Source: Oscillospiraceae bacterium (lineage in GTDB: Bacteria; Bacillota; Clostridia; Oscillospirales; Oscillospiraceae). Taken from it: a DNA stretch of 55,283 bases. Shown one piece after another: positions 33,443 through 42,106 of the stretch (position 1 is the first letter of the stretch; each line of letters begins with the position of its first letter). The DNA is taken from contig WRAK01000015.1 in NCBI GenBank assembly GCA_009780235.1, positions 1 through 55,283 of the forward strand, given 5' to 3'. The translations under genes were made by a program, and so were the position numbers. The notes beneath the pieces were generated by a model that saw only the letters and a list, made by a program, of their open reading frames with translations, had not been told where the DNA came from and did no database searches.

Positions 33443-35863
33443 GTGTCAAATACCCACGATTATGCTGTCCCACATGAAACGATTGATATCCCCCGCATCC
33501 ATGCCACGGCGGAGCAGGGTCTTACTTCTGATGAGGCCCGTATTCGTTATACGGCGGGGTATGCCAATATTCCCGTAGAGCCGCCGACGAAGACAGGGCG
33601 GCAGATTGTGCGCGGGCATGTAGTGACCTACTTTAATCTGGTTTTCTTTATTCTCGCCCTCAGCTTGATTCTCGTGCAGCAATGGAATCAGCTCTTGTTT
33701 CTTGTGATTATCGTTGCCAACATCATCTGTGGTATTGTGCAGGAGTTCAACAGTAAGCGGGTGATGGACAAGATGAAGTTCCTCTCCTCCCCCAAGGGCT
33801 CGGTAGTGCGGGACGGACAGGAGCGGGTGCTGAACACGGAGCAATTGGTCTTGGATGACGTTGTCGTTTTTCGTCCCGGCAACCAAATCTATGCCGACGC
33901 TGTTGTGGTGGACGGCGAGGTACAGGTGAACGAAGCTCTCATTACCGGCGAGGCCGACGAAATTACCAAACGGCCGGGAGATTTTCTCTTGTCCGGCAGT
34001 TTTATCCTAAACGGCAAATGTCACGCCCGCTTGGAACGGGTCGGGGCGGATTCTTATGTGTCCAAGCTCTCCTTAGAGGCCAAACGGGGCGGCAAGGAAA
34101 AAGACACGCCCATGATTCGCACGCTCAGCCGATTGATTATGTTTGCGGGTATTCTCGTGCTCCCCATTGGGATTATCCAAGCGTTTGTCCAAACGAACAT
34201 TGCCGGCAATCTGGCTGACGGCGTTTCGACGACGGTGGCGATTGTGGTCGGCATGATTCCCGAGGGCTTATACCTTTTGACTACGGTCGCGCTGGCGGTA
34301 TCTGTTATCCATCTGGCACGGCGGCGGGTACTCGTGCAACGGATGCGGTGTATTGAGACGCTGGCTCGGGTTGACATGCTCTGCGTGGACAAAACAGGGA
34401 CGATTACGGAGAACAAGATGACGGTCAAAGATATCGTGCCCCTCTGCGCGGACCGTTTCAATGAGGACGACCTCCGCATGATTATGAGCGACTACGTGGG
34501 CAACATGGGCGCGGATAACGAGACCATGGCGGCGGTACAAAAATACTTCCGCGGTACCGTGATGAATCGCGCAGAGCGGACGCTCCCCTTTTCGTCTGCG
34601 CGGAAATATAGTGGTGTCTCCTATAATGAGGATGAGACCTATCTTTTGGGTGCGCCTGAGTTTATTTTAGGTAACAATTATGAATCTCAACAAGAAACAA
34701 TTGAGCATTACTCCGCTCTCGGCTGCCGTGTGCTGCTTTTGGCACTTTATGACGGCAGCTTGGAGGACGAAAAACCTACTGCCGAGGTCATGCCGCTGGC
34801 TTTGATTTTGCTCACCAACAAAGTGCGCAAAGAGGCGGCGGACACTTTCTCCTACTTCGCCAAACAGGGCGTAACGGTCAAGGTTATCTCCGGGGACAAC
34901 CCGGTAACGGTCTCGCATGTATCGAAAGAAGCGGGCATCGAAGGTGCGGAGAGCTTCGTCGATGCCGCCACATTAGAGACGCCGCAGGACATTTATGAAG
35001 CGGCACAAGCATATACGGTATTCGGACGGGTACGGCCGGAGCAGAAGCGGCTCTTGGTGCGTGCACTCAAGGCGCAGGGACACACAGTTGCCATGACGGG
35101 TGACGGGGTAAATGACGTGTTGGCGTTGAAAGATGCCGACTGTTCCATCGCCATGGCCTCAGGTTCGGATGTGGCCTGTCGGGTGTCGCAATTGGTACTC
35201 TTAGACTCTGACTTTTCCGCCATGCCGTCGGTTGTGGATGAGGGACGGCGGGTTATCAACAACATTGAACGCAGCGCGAGCCTGTTTTTGGTGCGTAATA
35301 TTTTCTCGTTCTTCCTTGCGATTATTACGATGCTTGCCGCTTTGCGCTTGCCGCTTTATCCGAATCAGATGAGTCTTGTCGGCGGGCTGACCATCGGCAT
35401 TCCCGGGTTTATCTTGGCTTTAGAGCCGAATTTCAATCGGATTCGGGGGCATTTCTTGCGGAACGTCATCTTCCAAGCCTTGCCTGCCGCTTTGACGAAT
35501 GCGATTTTGATTTCGGGAATTATCATCTATTCCCGCTTCTTTGAACTTTTGGACCAAGAGATGAGTACGATGAGCTTGGTGATTCTCTCTGTTGTCGGCG
35601 TACTGATGGTGTTCAAGGTGAGCAGGCCCTTTAATCTGTTGCGGCGCGCGCTCTTTATCGGGGTGGTTGCGGCGATGCTTGGGTCATTCCTCTTTTTGCA
35701 AGACATGTTTTCGATTTATCCGCTTCGCCCGGAGGCCTGGATGCTTTTGGTCTTGTTCTTGGGTATAACCTATCCCATGATGTGGGGGCTTCGCAAGGGA
35801 ATGGAGTGGCTTGTGAAGAAGTGGGCGGCGGTTCGGACGAGATTTGGACGGCAGGTTGGGTAG
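33443..35863 (+). CDS. Cation-translocating P-type ATPase, CtpE-like
   Basis: A membrane cation pump of 806 residues from the GTG start (AGGTG five to nine bases upstream; the longer frame to 33293 runs through AT-rich leader DNA). Visible parts: first helix pair (YFNLVFFILALSLILV), actuator loop with ITGEADE, ion-site helix with PEGL (MIPEGLYLLTTVALAVSV), phosphorylation site DKTGT at Asp316, and hinge TGDGVNDVLALKDADCSIAM. The PEGL motif and layout match the CtpE group, reported in mycobacteria to import calcium. No heavy-metal-binding domain is present. A palindrome shared with a divergent lipoprotein gene may regulate it. Confidence 0.9.
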   Translation: MSNTHDYAVPHETIDIPRIHATAEQGLTSDEARIRYTAGYANIPVEPPTKTGRQIVRGHVVTYFNLVFFILALSLILVQQWNQLLFLVIIVANIICGIVQEFNSKRVMDKMKFLSSPKGSVVRDGQERVLNTEQLVLDDVVVFRPGNQIYADAVVVDGEVQVNEALITGEADEITKRPGDFLLSGSFILNGKCHARLERVGADSYVSKLSLEAKRGGKEKDTPMIRTLSRLIMFAGILVLPIGIIQAFVQTNIAGNLADGVSTTVAIVVGMIPEGLYLLTTVALAVSVIHLARRRVLVQRMRCIETLARVDMLCVDKTGTITENKMTVKDIVPLCADRFNEDDLRMIMSDYVGNMGADNETMAAVQKYFRGTVMNRAERTLPFSSARKYSGVSYNEDETYLLGAPEFILGNNYESQQETIEHYSALGCRVLLLALYDGSLEDEKPTAEVMPLALILLTNKVRKEAADTFSYFAKQGVTVKVISGDNPVTVSHVSKEAGIEGAESFVDAATLETPQDIYEAAQAYTVFGRVRPEQKRLLVRALKAQGHTVAMTGDGVNDVLALKDADCSIAMASGSDVACRVSQLVLLDSDFSAMPSVVDEGRRVINNIERSASLFLVRNIFSFFLAIITMLAALRLPLYPNQMSLVGGLTIGIPGFILALEPNFNRIRGHFLRNVIFQALPAALTNAILISGIIIYSRFFELLDQEMSTMSLVILSVVGVLMVFKVSRPFNLLRRALFIGVVAAMLGSFLFLQDMFSIYPLRPEAWMLLVLFLGITYPMMWGLRKGMEWLVKKWAAVRTRFGRQVG

Positions 35864-35926
35864 GATATGAGTCATGATTTGTTCCTTTTGCGCATCGGCA
35901 TAGCCCGTGGCTTTCACTTGTCAGAC

Positions 35927-35966
35927 AAACAATATCCCCACTCTAAGCAGAGTGGGGATATTGTTT
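35927..35966. terminator. Strong bidirectional terminator
   Basis: An 18-bp perfect stem (AAACAATATCCCCACTCT with its complement), 4-base loop, A-run on one side and TTTT on the other. It sits between the convergent ATPase and radical SAM genes and overlaps the stop codon of the latter. Confidence 0.92.
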
Positions 35967-36859
35967 TATAGAAATGTCAACTGCCGTTCACCATATCCCG
36001 CTTTGTACTGCCGGGTAATTGTCCGCATATCATACAACAACCCCAGTCTTACACATTCCGCTGTCGCTATGCTCCAAAGCTTCTTTGCATGGGGCGATGT
36101 GCATTGGTAACGGTCGCCGTATCGCTTGATATGCTTTTCTTTTACACCGGGGAATACCTCATCCAACTTCCGATAGTAATACTCCCGATTTCCCGGCCGC
36201 AGGGTCATGCCGAAGGCGGGAAATACGAACTTCGCTCCGGCTTCTTTTGCCTTTCGGATGATGGCGAGTACATTCTCTTCCGTGTCCTCTAAAAAGGGCA
36301 GGACAGGCATCATGAGTACGCCGCAGTATATCCCCTGCCCTGCCAGTATGCGCAAGGCTTCGAAGCGTTCCGTGGGCGTGGAAACGTGCGGTTCTATCTT
36401 GCTTGCGAGGGTATCGTCCGCGGTGGTGATGCTGATTTTTACGAGTGTGGGTGAGTGAGATTTGATATCTTGCAGGACATCGCCGTCTCGTGCTGCGAGG
36501 GCAGATTTTGTGGCGATGGCTACGCCGAAATCATAGGCGTGAATCAGCTCCAAGGCGTGGCGGGTGAGTTTCAAGTCGCGCTCTGCGAGATTATAGGGGT
36601 CGCTCATGGAGCCTGTTGCGATGACGCCGGTTTGGACTTTGCGCCGCAGTTCGTCCCGTATGAGTTCCAGGGCGTTTTCTTTTGCCTTGACCGTGTCGAA
36701 GTCGTGATTGCGGTAGCAGTCGCTGCGGCTGTCGCAGTAGATACAGCCGTGGGAGCAGCCGCGGTAGATGTTCATGTTGTATTCCGCACCGAACCAAGCC
36801 GAGGCGGCTTTTACTCGGCTGATGATGGTCTTGGCGGGGATGAGCGGGACTTGTTGCAT
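35966..36859 (-). CDS. Radical SAM protein of the SPL family
   Basis: A 297-residue radical SAM protein. The 4Fe-4S motif C-x3-C-x2-C is at Cys35, Cys39 and Cys42 (GCSHGCIYCDSR), after the NIYRGC segment typical of the spore photoproduct lyase-like branch (Rv2578c type). It then has ATGSMSDPYN and KSALAARDGDVL. It is shorter than true SplB and is better called SPL-like; the substrate is unknown. The ATG at 36859 is four bases after the stop of the TraB gene; the frame extends 19 codons into that gene. The ribosome site is weak, so translation may depend on coupling. Confidence 0.87.
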   Translation of the reverse strand: MQQVPLIPAKTIISRVKAASAWFGAEYNMNIYRGCSHGCIYCDSRSDCYRNHDFDTVKAKENALELIRDELRRKVQTGVIATGSMSDPYNLAERDLKLTRHALELIHAYDFGVAIATKSALAARDGDVLQDIKSHSPTLVKISITTADDTLASKIEPHVSTPTERFEALRILAGQGIYCGVLMMPVLPFLEDTEENVLAIIRKAKEAGAKFVFPAFGMTLRPGNREYYYRKLDEVFPGVKEKHIKRYGDRYQCTSPHAKKLWSIATAECVRLGLLYDMRTITRQYKAGYGERQLTFL

Positions 36860-36863
36860 GGGC

Positions 36864-38024
36864 TTAGCCGAAAAGAATCCGCAAAATATCCGCACCCGAC
36901 ACGAAGGTGCCGGCAACGCTGCCGAGGTTAGCCATAATCACAACGGCAAGCACCTTTAGAAAACGGTTTTGATACCAACCTTTAAAGCGGAAAATGTCCA
37001 CAGCGATATTTTGCATGTCCTCTACTCTGGGTTTGCGTACCCAAGCTTCTGTCAGCCCGGCAAACCATCCGGCGGCTAGGATAGGGTTTAAGGTGGTAAG
37101 CGGGGCCGCAATAAAGGCAGTAAGGATGCTGAGCGGATGCCCCAAAACGAGCAATGCTCCTAGTGCGGACAATCCGCCGTTCCAGAGCCAGAAAGAAATG
37201 AGAATCTGACCGCCCAAGTCCATGCCGCCGCTAATAAACCCGTAGGCGAAAGCAGCTACGAAGATAGCGGGGATAATCCAAATCAAGAACTTGAGCTTCG
37301 ACTTTTTCACCGGGACAGCCGTAATCTTCTCAATATCCTGATCTTTATAAAGCTCCTCTGTCACGCCTGCCACGTGGCCTGCGCCGAGGACTGCCAGGAC
37401 TTTCGGGCCGGGGGCCTCTTTGATTTTACTCGCCAGATATTGGTCGCGCTCGTCAATCAGCACTTCGCCGATGACGGGGAACTCATTTTTGACCTCGCCC
37501 ATCATGGCCTCCAGCATGTCTTGCTGCAAGAGAGATTCCATGTCGTCCTCGGTGAGTTCGCCGTCTTCTTCATCTCCCAAAACCAGTCCGAAGAGGATTT
37601 TGAACTTTTCCTTGAACCGCAGGAGCCGCCAGAGGCGGGCGAAGGTGATTTGGATACTACGGTCAGCCAAGATGAGTGTTGCGCCTACTTCTTCCGCGCT
37701 TTCAATCCCCTGTATCATCTCGCCGCCGACTTTTGTGCCGAGTTTTTTTGCCATTTTCTTTTGATAGGCCGAGAGCATGAGCTGGGCGAGCATACGCATG
37801 ACTTTTTTTTCGCGGACAATCTTGCTCACGTCCGTGCGCTCCCACGCTTTGGGGTCTTTGATGCTCTTATATCTGCCCTCGTCTAATTCGATGCAGACGC
37901 TGTCAGGCCGCTCGGCTTCTATGGTCTCTTTCACCAGCGTAACGCTGGCTTCGGAGATGTGCGCCGTGCCGACGAGGATGATTTCTTTGTCTTTGTATTG
38001 CAGTCTTGTGATATTTTCTGCCAT
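36864..38024 (-). CDS. TraB/PrgY family membrane protein
   Basis: A 386-residue protein of the TraB/PrgY/GumN (EreA/ChaN-like) superfamily. The N-terminal domain has GTAHIS-x3-V (19-25), CIELDEGRY near 45 and GAGHVAG near 220, the conserved His/Glu positions of this putative metal-dependent fold. The last 150 residues have about four membrane helices. Enterococcal PrgY/TraB members block the donor's own sex pheromone; the role in other bacteria is not known. An RBS GGAGCG precedes the ATG. It is coupled to the downstream radical SAM gene. Confidence 0.88.
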   Translation of the reverse strand: MAENITRLQYKDKEIILVGTAHISEASVTLVKETIEAERPDSVCIELDEGRYKSIKDPKAWERTDVSKIVREKKVMRMLAQLMLSAYQKKMAKKLGTKVGGEMIQGIESAEEVGATLILADRSIQITFARLWRLLRFKEKFKILFGLVLGDEEDGELTEDDMESLLQQDMLEAMMGEVKNEFPVIGEVLIDERDQYLASKIKEAPGPKVLAVLGAGHVAGVTEELYKDQDIEKITAVPVKKSKLKFLIWIIPAIFVAAFAYGFISGGMDLGGQILISFWLWNGGLSALGALLVLGHPLSILTAFIAAPLTTLNPILAAGWFAGLTEAWVRKPRVEDMQNIAVDIFRFKGWYQNRFLKVLAVVIMANLGSVAGTFVSGADILRILFG

Positions 38025-38080
38025 TTGGATGCGCTCCTTTGGGACATAATTGTCAATGATTTTGCTGTTGTAAATCGGAA

Positions 38081-38106
38081 CGGACAGCCAATGGCCGCCC
38101 CTACAA
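38081..38106. repeat. Single TGTAGGGG palindromic arm
   Basis: In reverse it reads TTGTAGGGGCGGCCATTGGC followed by TGTCCG; related to both arms at 4197-4280 and 9857-9939 but without a facing partner. Confidence 0.8.
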
Positions 38107-38164
38107 GCGGCATATTTCCGCCCTCACCGGGTAAACTACCATAGAATTCCCTTGGAGGTGCCGC

Positions 38165-38326
38165 ATGAAACAGCGTCAGCCGCGCAAGAAAGACATAGCT
38201 CCGCCGCTCTATACCACCTATGCCCTCTCTGATGTCGCCGAAATCCATCCCGCCACCGGGTGTGCCACACCGACGGAACTTGGTGTGAAAGAGGCCAAGG
38301 ACTGGGTGGACCATAATCAGAAGTAA
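38165..38326 (+). CDS. DUF3787-like small protein
   Basis: A 53-residue hydrophilic protein, MKQRQPRKKDIAPPLYTTYA at the start and ending GVKEAKDWVDHNQK. The ending matches the DUF3787 pattern (small clostridial proteins, some found with spores, closing in a K-x-W-V-D/E-x-N motif). GGAGGTG lies six bases before the ATG, a near-perfect site. It stands alone between divergently placed genes. Function unknown. Confidence 0.78.
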   Translation: MKQRQPRKKDIAPPLYTTYALSDVAEIHPATGCATPTELGVKEAKDWVDHNQK

Positions 38327-38354
38327 CGGCAGATTTCCACGCCCCGCCGGAAAC

Positions 38355-38394
38355 AGCCAAGCCGCAGCCGGGAATCCGACTGCGGCCTGGCTTG
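38355..38394 (-). terminator. Possible terminator of tgt-yajC
   Basis: AGCCAAGCCGCAG and CTGCGGCCTGGCT form an imperfect stem with a 12-base loop; GTTTCC follows on the minus strand. It may serve yajC, and perhaps the small plus-strand gene as well. Confidence 0.4.
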
Positions 38395-38415
38395 TGTAGG
38401 TAGAGGGGTATCGTT

Positions 38416-38703
38416 TTACCGCTGTTGGGTGCCTTGCGGCTCTTCTGCGGACTTGCCCTTTGCGGCTACGGCCCATTTGCAGGCTTTCATGCGCACTCTG
38501 TCCTCGCCGGTCTCTATGGTGATGTGTTCGTCATGCACCTTCACAACCTTGCCCACGATGCCGCAAGACAGGGTGACTTCATCGCCGACTTGCAGGTTAT
38601 TCCGCAGCTCTTCGGCTCTTTTTCTCTGCTTCTGCTGCGGGCGAATCATGATAAAGTACATAAGCGGCAGCATTGCAAGCAAAATAAGCATCATCGGATC
38701 CAT
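38416..38703 (-). CDS. yajC: Preprotein translocase subunit YajC
   Basis: YajC is a small single-pass membrane protein attached to the SecDF part of the Sec translocon. The 95-residue protein has the helix MMLILLAMLPLMYFIMI near the start, RPQQKQRKRAEEL after it, and the domain LQVGDEVTLSCGIVGKVVKVHDEHITIE. TTAGGAGG precedes the ATG. It follows tgt, the usual tgt-yajC order. Confidence 0.95.
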   Translation of the reverse strand: MDPMMLILLAMLPLMYFIMIRPQQKQRKRAEELRNNLQVGDEVTLSCGIVGKVVKVHDEHITIETGEDRVRMKACKWAVAAKGKSAEEPQGTQQR

Positions 38704-38786
38704 GTGATTGACCTCCTAAATTTTACATATCATTTTACACATTGCAGATATTATACCCTGTCCGGCACATAATTGCAAGGCCGAGT

Positions 38787-39917
38787 TTACAGTTTTTGGG
38801 CAAGTTTTTCGGAAAACGCCCGACGGAAGGTGTCGAAGCAGTCTTCCTCTATCGCTTTTTGCATCTCCCGCATGAGACTGTTATAGAAGTAGAGGTTATG
38901 TGTCACGGCCAGCCGCATGGCGAGCAGTTCACCGCATTTGAAGAGGTGGCGGAGGTAGGCGCGGCTATAGCGTTTGCAGGTTGAGCAGCCGCAGGCCGGA
39001 TCGATGGGGCCTTGGCTCTCCCTGTGTTTTTCGTTGTTGATGTTGATGACGCCCTCCCACGTGAACAGGTGGCCGTGGCGGCCGTTTCGAGCGGGCATGA
39101 CACAGTCGAAAAAGTCTATCCCCCGTGCGACGGCCTCGATGAGATTCGAGGGTGTACCCACGCCCATGAGATAGCGGGGGCGGTCTTGCGGCATGTGGGG
39201 CTCGACCGTTTCTATGGTCTCGTACATTTCCGCATGGCTCTCCCCCACCGCAAGGCCGCCGATGGCATAGCCGGGCAGATTAAGCTCAGCGATCTGCTGC
39301 ATGTGGCGGATGCGGAGGTCAGGATAGGTCGCACCTTGATTGATGCCGAACAGGACTTGGCCGGGGGTGACGAGTTCCCCTGTCTCCCCCAATCTGTCCA
39401 GTTCCGCTTTGCAACGCTCCAACCAACGGAGCGTACGCTCACAGCTGCGAGCCACATAGTCACGGGGAGCCGGAATTTCGATGCACTCGTCGAAAGCCAT
39501 GGCGATATCCGAGCCGAGATTTGCTTGGATTTGCATACTTTTCTCCGGGGAGATGAAAATCCTGCGGCCGTCTACATGGGATTGAAAAGTCACACCCTCC
39601 TCCGTGATTTTCCGAAGGCCCGCGAGCGAAAAGATTTGGAAGCCGCCGCTGTCGGTGAGCATGGGGCCGTCCCATGTCATCATGCGATGGAGGCCGCCGA
39701 GCCTCTGCACCAAGTCGTCCCCCGGGCGGACGTGGAGATGGTAGGTGTTGGCAAGGGCTACTTGACATCCGACGGTTGTGAGGTCTTCTGCGGAAAGCGC
39801 GCCCTTGATTGCGCCTTGTGTGGCAACGTTCATGAAGACGGGGGTTTGGACTTCGCCGTGGGGCGTGGTGAAGGTGCCGCGTCGGGCTTTGTTTTGCGTT
39901 TTGAGTAGTTTGAACAT
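38787..39917 (-). CDS. tgt: tRNA-guanine transglycosylase
   Basis: Tgt exchanges guanine 34 for preQ1 in tRNAs with GUN anticodons, a step in queuosine synthesis. The 376-residue TIM-barrel protein has TDSGGFQIFSL (catalytic Asp), GGLAVGE, MPARNGRHGHLFT and the zinc site CGCSTCKRYSRAYLRHLFKC with a later His. The ATG at 39917 (GGAG nine bases upstream) gives the standard MFKLLKTQNKARRGTF start; the longer frame extends into TGCAGAATTAAG repeat DNA. Confidence 0.96.
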   Translation of the reverse strand: MFKLLKTQNKARRGTFTTPHGEVQTPVFMNVATQGAIKGALSAEDLTTVGCQVALANTYHLHVRPGDDLVQRLGGLHRMMTWDGPMLTDSGGFQIFSLAGLRKITEEGVTFQSHVDGRRIFISPEKSMQIQANLGSDIAMAFDECIEIPAPRDYVARSCERTLRWLERCKAELDRLGETGELVTPGQVLFGINQGATYPDLRIRHMQQIAELNLPGYAIGGLAVGESHAEMYETIETVEPHMPQDRPRYLMGVGTPSNLIEAVARGIDFFDCVMPARNGRHGHLFTWEGVININNEKHRESQGPIDPACGCSTCKRYSRAYLRHLFKCGELLAMRLAVTHNLYFYNSLMREMQKAIEEDCFDTFRRAFSEKLAQKL

Positions 39918-39965
39918 GGTAGGTGTCTCCTTCGGAGAATGCAGAATTAAGGACAAGGACGGGAG

Positions 39966-40178
39966 GTAGGGGGCGGCCCCGTGTGGCCGTCCTTTCCCTT
40001 GACCTTAGGCCCCTGCCCCTTCGCTTGCGAGGGGGCTGTCAGCGTAGCTGACTGGGGGAGAACTCCCTCCGTCCACCGCTTCGCGGTGGCCACCTCCCTC
40101 GCAAGCGAGGGAGCTTTCGTGGCTTGGTGTGTTGGCGTAAATTTGAAACGTGCAGATGCGCATTGCGCGCCCCTACAT
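39966..40178. repeat. Nested repeats between tgt and the GNAT gene
   Basis: A GTAGGGGGCGGCC arm (39966-39992) and a facing arm ending GCGCGCCCCTACA (40149-40177) enclose a GGCTCCCTCGC-type repeat at 40011-40123, which has CTTCGCTTGCGAGGGGGCTG facing CCTCCCTCGCAAGCGAGGGAG. There is no gene in this 300-base gap. Confidence 0.7.
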
Positions 40179-40215
40179 TGTGTTGGCATCATTTTTGCGA
40201 CATGTTACACGTTCG

Positions 40216-40707
40216 CTATAGCGTTTTGTAGAATGGAATGATATCTTCAAACGTCCCGTCTTTCATCAAAAAACCGCCTTTGATTACCCCAAGCTTCACA
40301 AACCCCAACTTCTCATACAAACAAATCGCACCATGATTCGTCTTCACGACGGCATTAAACTGCAAAATCCGAAAATCCTGCTTTTTCGCTGTCTCCATGC
40401 TGTGCAGCACCAGTTTCTCGCCGATACCCCGCCCTCTCGTTGTGGATTTCACGGCATAGCTTGCATTTGCGATGTGGCCGCAGCGGCCCTCGTTGTTTGG
40501 GTGTAGGATGTAAAGCCCCAAAATCTCGCCTGTCTCCGTATCCTCCGCCACGCCTGTGAAGGATTGCTCGGCGTAGAGGCGATCGGCATCGTCGAGCGTC
40601 AAGGGCCAAACCTGCGGGAACGCGTCGCCTGCTTCTACGACTTCGTTCCAAAGCGGGCGCATTTGTTCGATATCGGCGTCTTGGTACGCTCTCAAGGTAA
40701 TATCCAT
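40216..40707 (-). CDS. GNAT family N-acetyltransferase
   Basis: A 163-residue acetyltransferase with the acetyl-CoA loop region STTRGRGIGEKLVLHSM (motif A, R-G-x-G-I-G) near 90-106 and the C-terminal NHGAICLYEKLGFVKLG. It opens ITLRAYQDADIEQMRPLWNEV. Substrate unknown. The start overlaps the last base of hslO, so the two are coupled. Confidence 0.9.
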   Translation of the reverse strand: MDITLRAYQDADIEQMRPLWNEVVEAGDAFPQVWPLTLDDADRLYAEQSFTGVAEDTETGEILGLYILHPNNEGRCGHIANASYAVKSTTRGRGIGEKLVLHSMETAKKQDFRILQFNAVVKTNHGAICLYEKLGFVKLGVIKGGFLMKDGTFEDIIPFYKTL

Positions 40708-41570
40708 TACAACAGTTCCTTGATTTCCGCTGGGGTGAAGCGATGGACTTCGTCGCAGAATTGGCAGGTGACCACCGTGTCCTCCCCTGCTTCGGCCATC
40801 TCTTGCAGAGCCTGTTCTCCTGCGGTGATGAGGGCTTTCGTCACCCGCTCACGGGTGCAGTAACAGCGGTATTCTACGGGCTGCTCTTGAAGAATCCGTG
40901 GCCCGAACCCTGCAAGGACTTTCTCGGCCAATACCTCCGGGCCGTGTGTTTTCAGAGTGTCGGTGACGGGGCCGGTGGCGGCTACGTTTTGCTCTAAGGC
41001 CGTGAGCACATCATCCGATGCGCCGGGAAGGAGTTCTACGATGTAGCCCCCCGCGGCTAAAACGGATTGGTCCGTGTCCACCAACACACCGAGAGCGACG
41101 GCGGCTCCGACTTGCTCGCTCTCCACGTAATAGGCCGCCAAGTCCTCACCGATTTCGCCGCTGATGAGTGCCGTACTGCCCACGTAGGGGTCGCCGAAGC
41201 CTAAATCTTTCGTCACGGTGATGAGACCGTTCCGCCCTACGGCATCGCCGACTGCGAGCTTGCCGTCGGGGCGTTTGGGGAGGTCGATGCCCGGGTTTTG
41301 CACGTAGCCCCGGACGTTGCCCTCGGGGTCGGAGACTACAATGATGCTCCCGATTGGGCCGCCGCCGTTGATGCGCAGGGTAAGGCTGCCCTCGGGTACC
41401 TTGACTGCACTACCCAACATACTGGCCGCCGCCATGCTCCGCCCTAGTGCCGCTGTGGCTACCGGCAGGGTGCGGTGGATTTGTCTGGCACGTTCGACCG
41501 CCGTGCGGAGGCTGACTGCGGTGAGTTTGATTTGTCCGTTGGCTGAGATGGCGCGGATTAGTTTGTCCAT
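40707..41570 (-). CDS. hslO: Redox-regulated chaperone Hsp33
   Basis: Hsp33 is a cytoplasmic holdase switched on by oxidation. The 287-residue protein has the N-terminal domain (MDKLIRAISANGQIKLTAV, GRSMAAASMLGSAVK) and the C-terminal zinc switch of C-x-C (YRCYCTRER) and C-x2-C (VTCQFCDEVHRF). Length is normal. It is the first gene of an hslO-GNAT pair. Confidence 0.96.
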   Translation of the reverse strand: MDKLIRAISANGQIKLTAVSLRTAVERARQIHRTLPVATAALGRSMAAASMLGSAVKVPEGSLTLRINGGGPIGSIIVVSDPEGNVRGYVQNPGIDLPKRPDGKLAVGDAVGRNGLITVTKDLGFGDPYVGSTALISGEIGEDLAAYYVESEQVGAAVALGVLVDTDQSVLAAGGYIVELLPGASDDVLTALEQNVAATGPVTDTLKTHGPEVLAEKVLAGFGPRILQEQPVEYRCYCTRERVTKALITAGEQALQEMAEAGEDTVVTCQFCDEVHRFTPAEIKELL

Positions 41571-41902
41571 TTTTGCTCCCTTCGGCTGTGGGAATGTAGA
41601 ATTAAGGGCAAGGGCGGGGTGTAGGGGCTTTCATTGGGTGGCCGTGGCTTTAATTATATTGACGGTTTCCCTGCGGCAAATGTGCATAAGTCGCAAAGGC
41701 TCCTTTTCCAAAGGAGCTGTCAGCGAAGCTGACTGAGGATTCATTTTTGTGATGCCGGTAGTAGAGGAAGCAAATCCTCCGTCAGGCTGCGCCTGCCACC
41801 TCCTTTGCACCACAGGCACCCCTTCCGCCGAGCCAATCGCTTCGCTCTTGGGGCGTCAGTTGGAAAAGGAGGCTTCGCAGCTTATGTGCGTTTGCGCTGA
41901 CC
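41571..41902. other. Gene-free stretch with repeats
   Basis: No gene. Contains a TGCAGAATTAAG-related stretch (41591-41620) and a complete 210-base element with facing ends (41681-41890). Confidence 0.75.
41681..41890. mobile_element. MITE-like 210-bp element of the GGCTCCTTTTCC family
   Basis: The left end TGTGCATAAGTCGCAAAGGC, continuing TCCTTTTCCAA, is repeated inverted at the right end (TTGGAAAAGGAGGCTTCGCA, then GCTTATGTGCG). Between them lie GTCAGCGAAGCTGAC and GTCAGGCTGCGCCTG hairpins. Single ends of the same family are at 16056-16109 and 44795-44845. It has no gene. Confidence 0.7.
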
Positions 41903-42106
41903 CTACGAATTTGTGTCTCTGTCTATGACAGGCTTGCCGTCTTTGTCGAGGAGTGGAGTTAGGCCGCCTCCATTGCCAACCGTAGCAAGCATATACTGCA
42001 CCCCTGTTTGTTTATCACGGTAAATTTTTACTAAGTGAAGTGGCCGTACTTGTTCTTCAAGTAGAATTTCAAATCTTGTCTCTTTTGTTTCTTTTTTACC
42101 AAACAT
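41903..42106 (-). CDS. DUF6440 family protein
   Basis: A 67-residue protein with the DUF6440 pattern: VKIYRDKQTGVQYMLATVGNGGGLTPLLDKDGKPVI. Function unknown. AGGAGG stands eight bases before the ATG; a GTG three bases earlier is an alternative. It overlaps the methyltransferase stop and is the last gene of a three-gene operon. Confidence 0.85.
   Translation of the reverse strand: MFGKKETKETRFEILLEEQVRPLHLVKIYRDKQTGVQYMLATVGNGGGLTPLLDKDGKPVIDRDTNS

Noticed and set aside
35966-36859. True spore photoproduct lyase
   Set aside because: The radical SAM motif fits the broader SPL-like group, but the protein is short and lacks features that would identify SplB.
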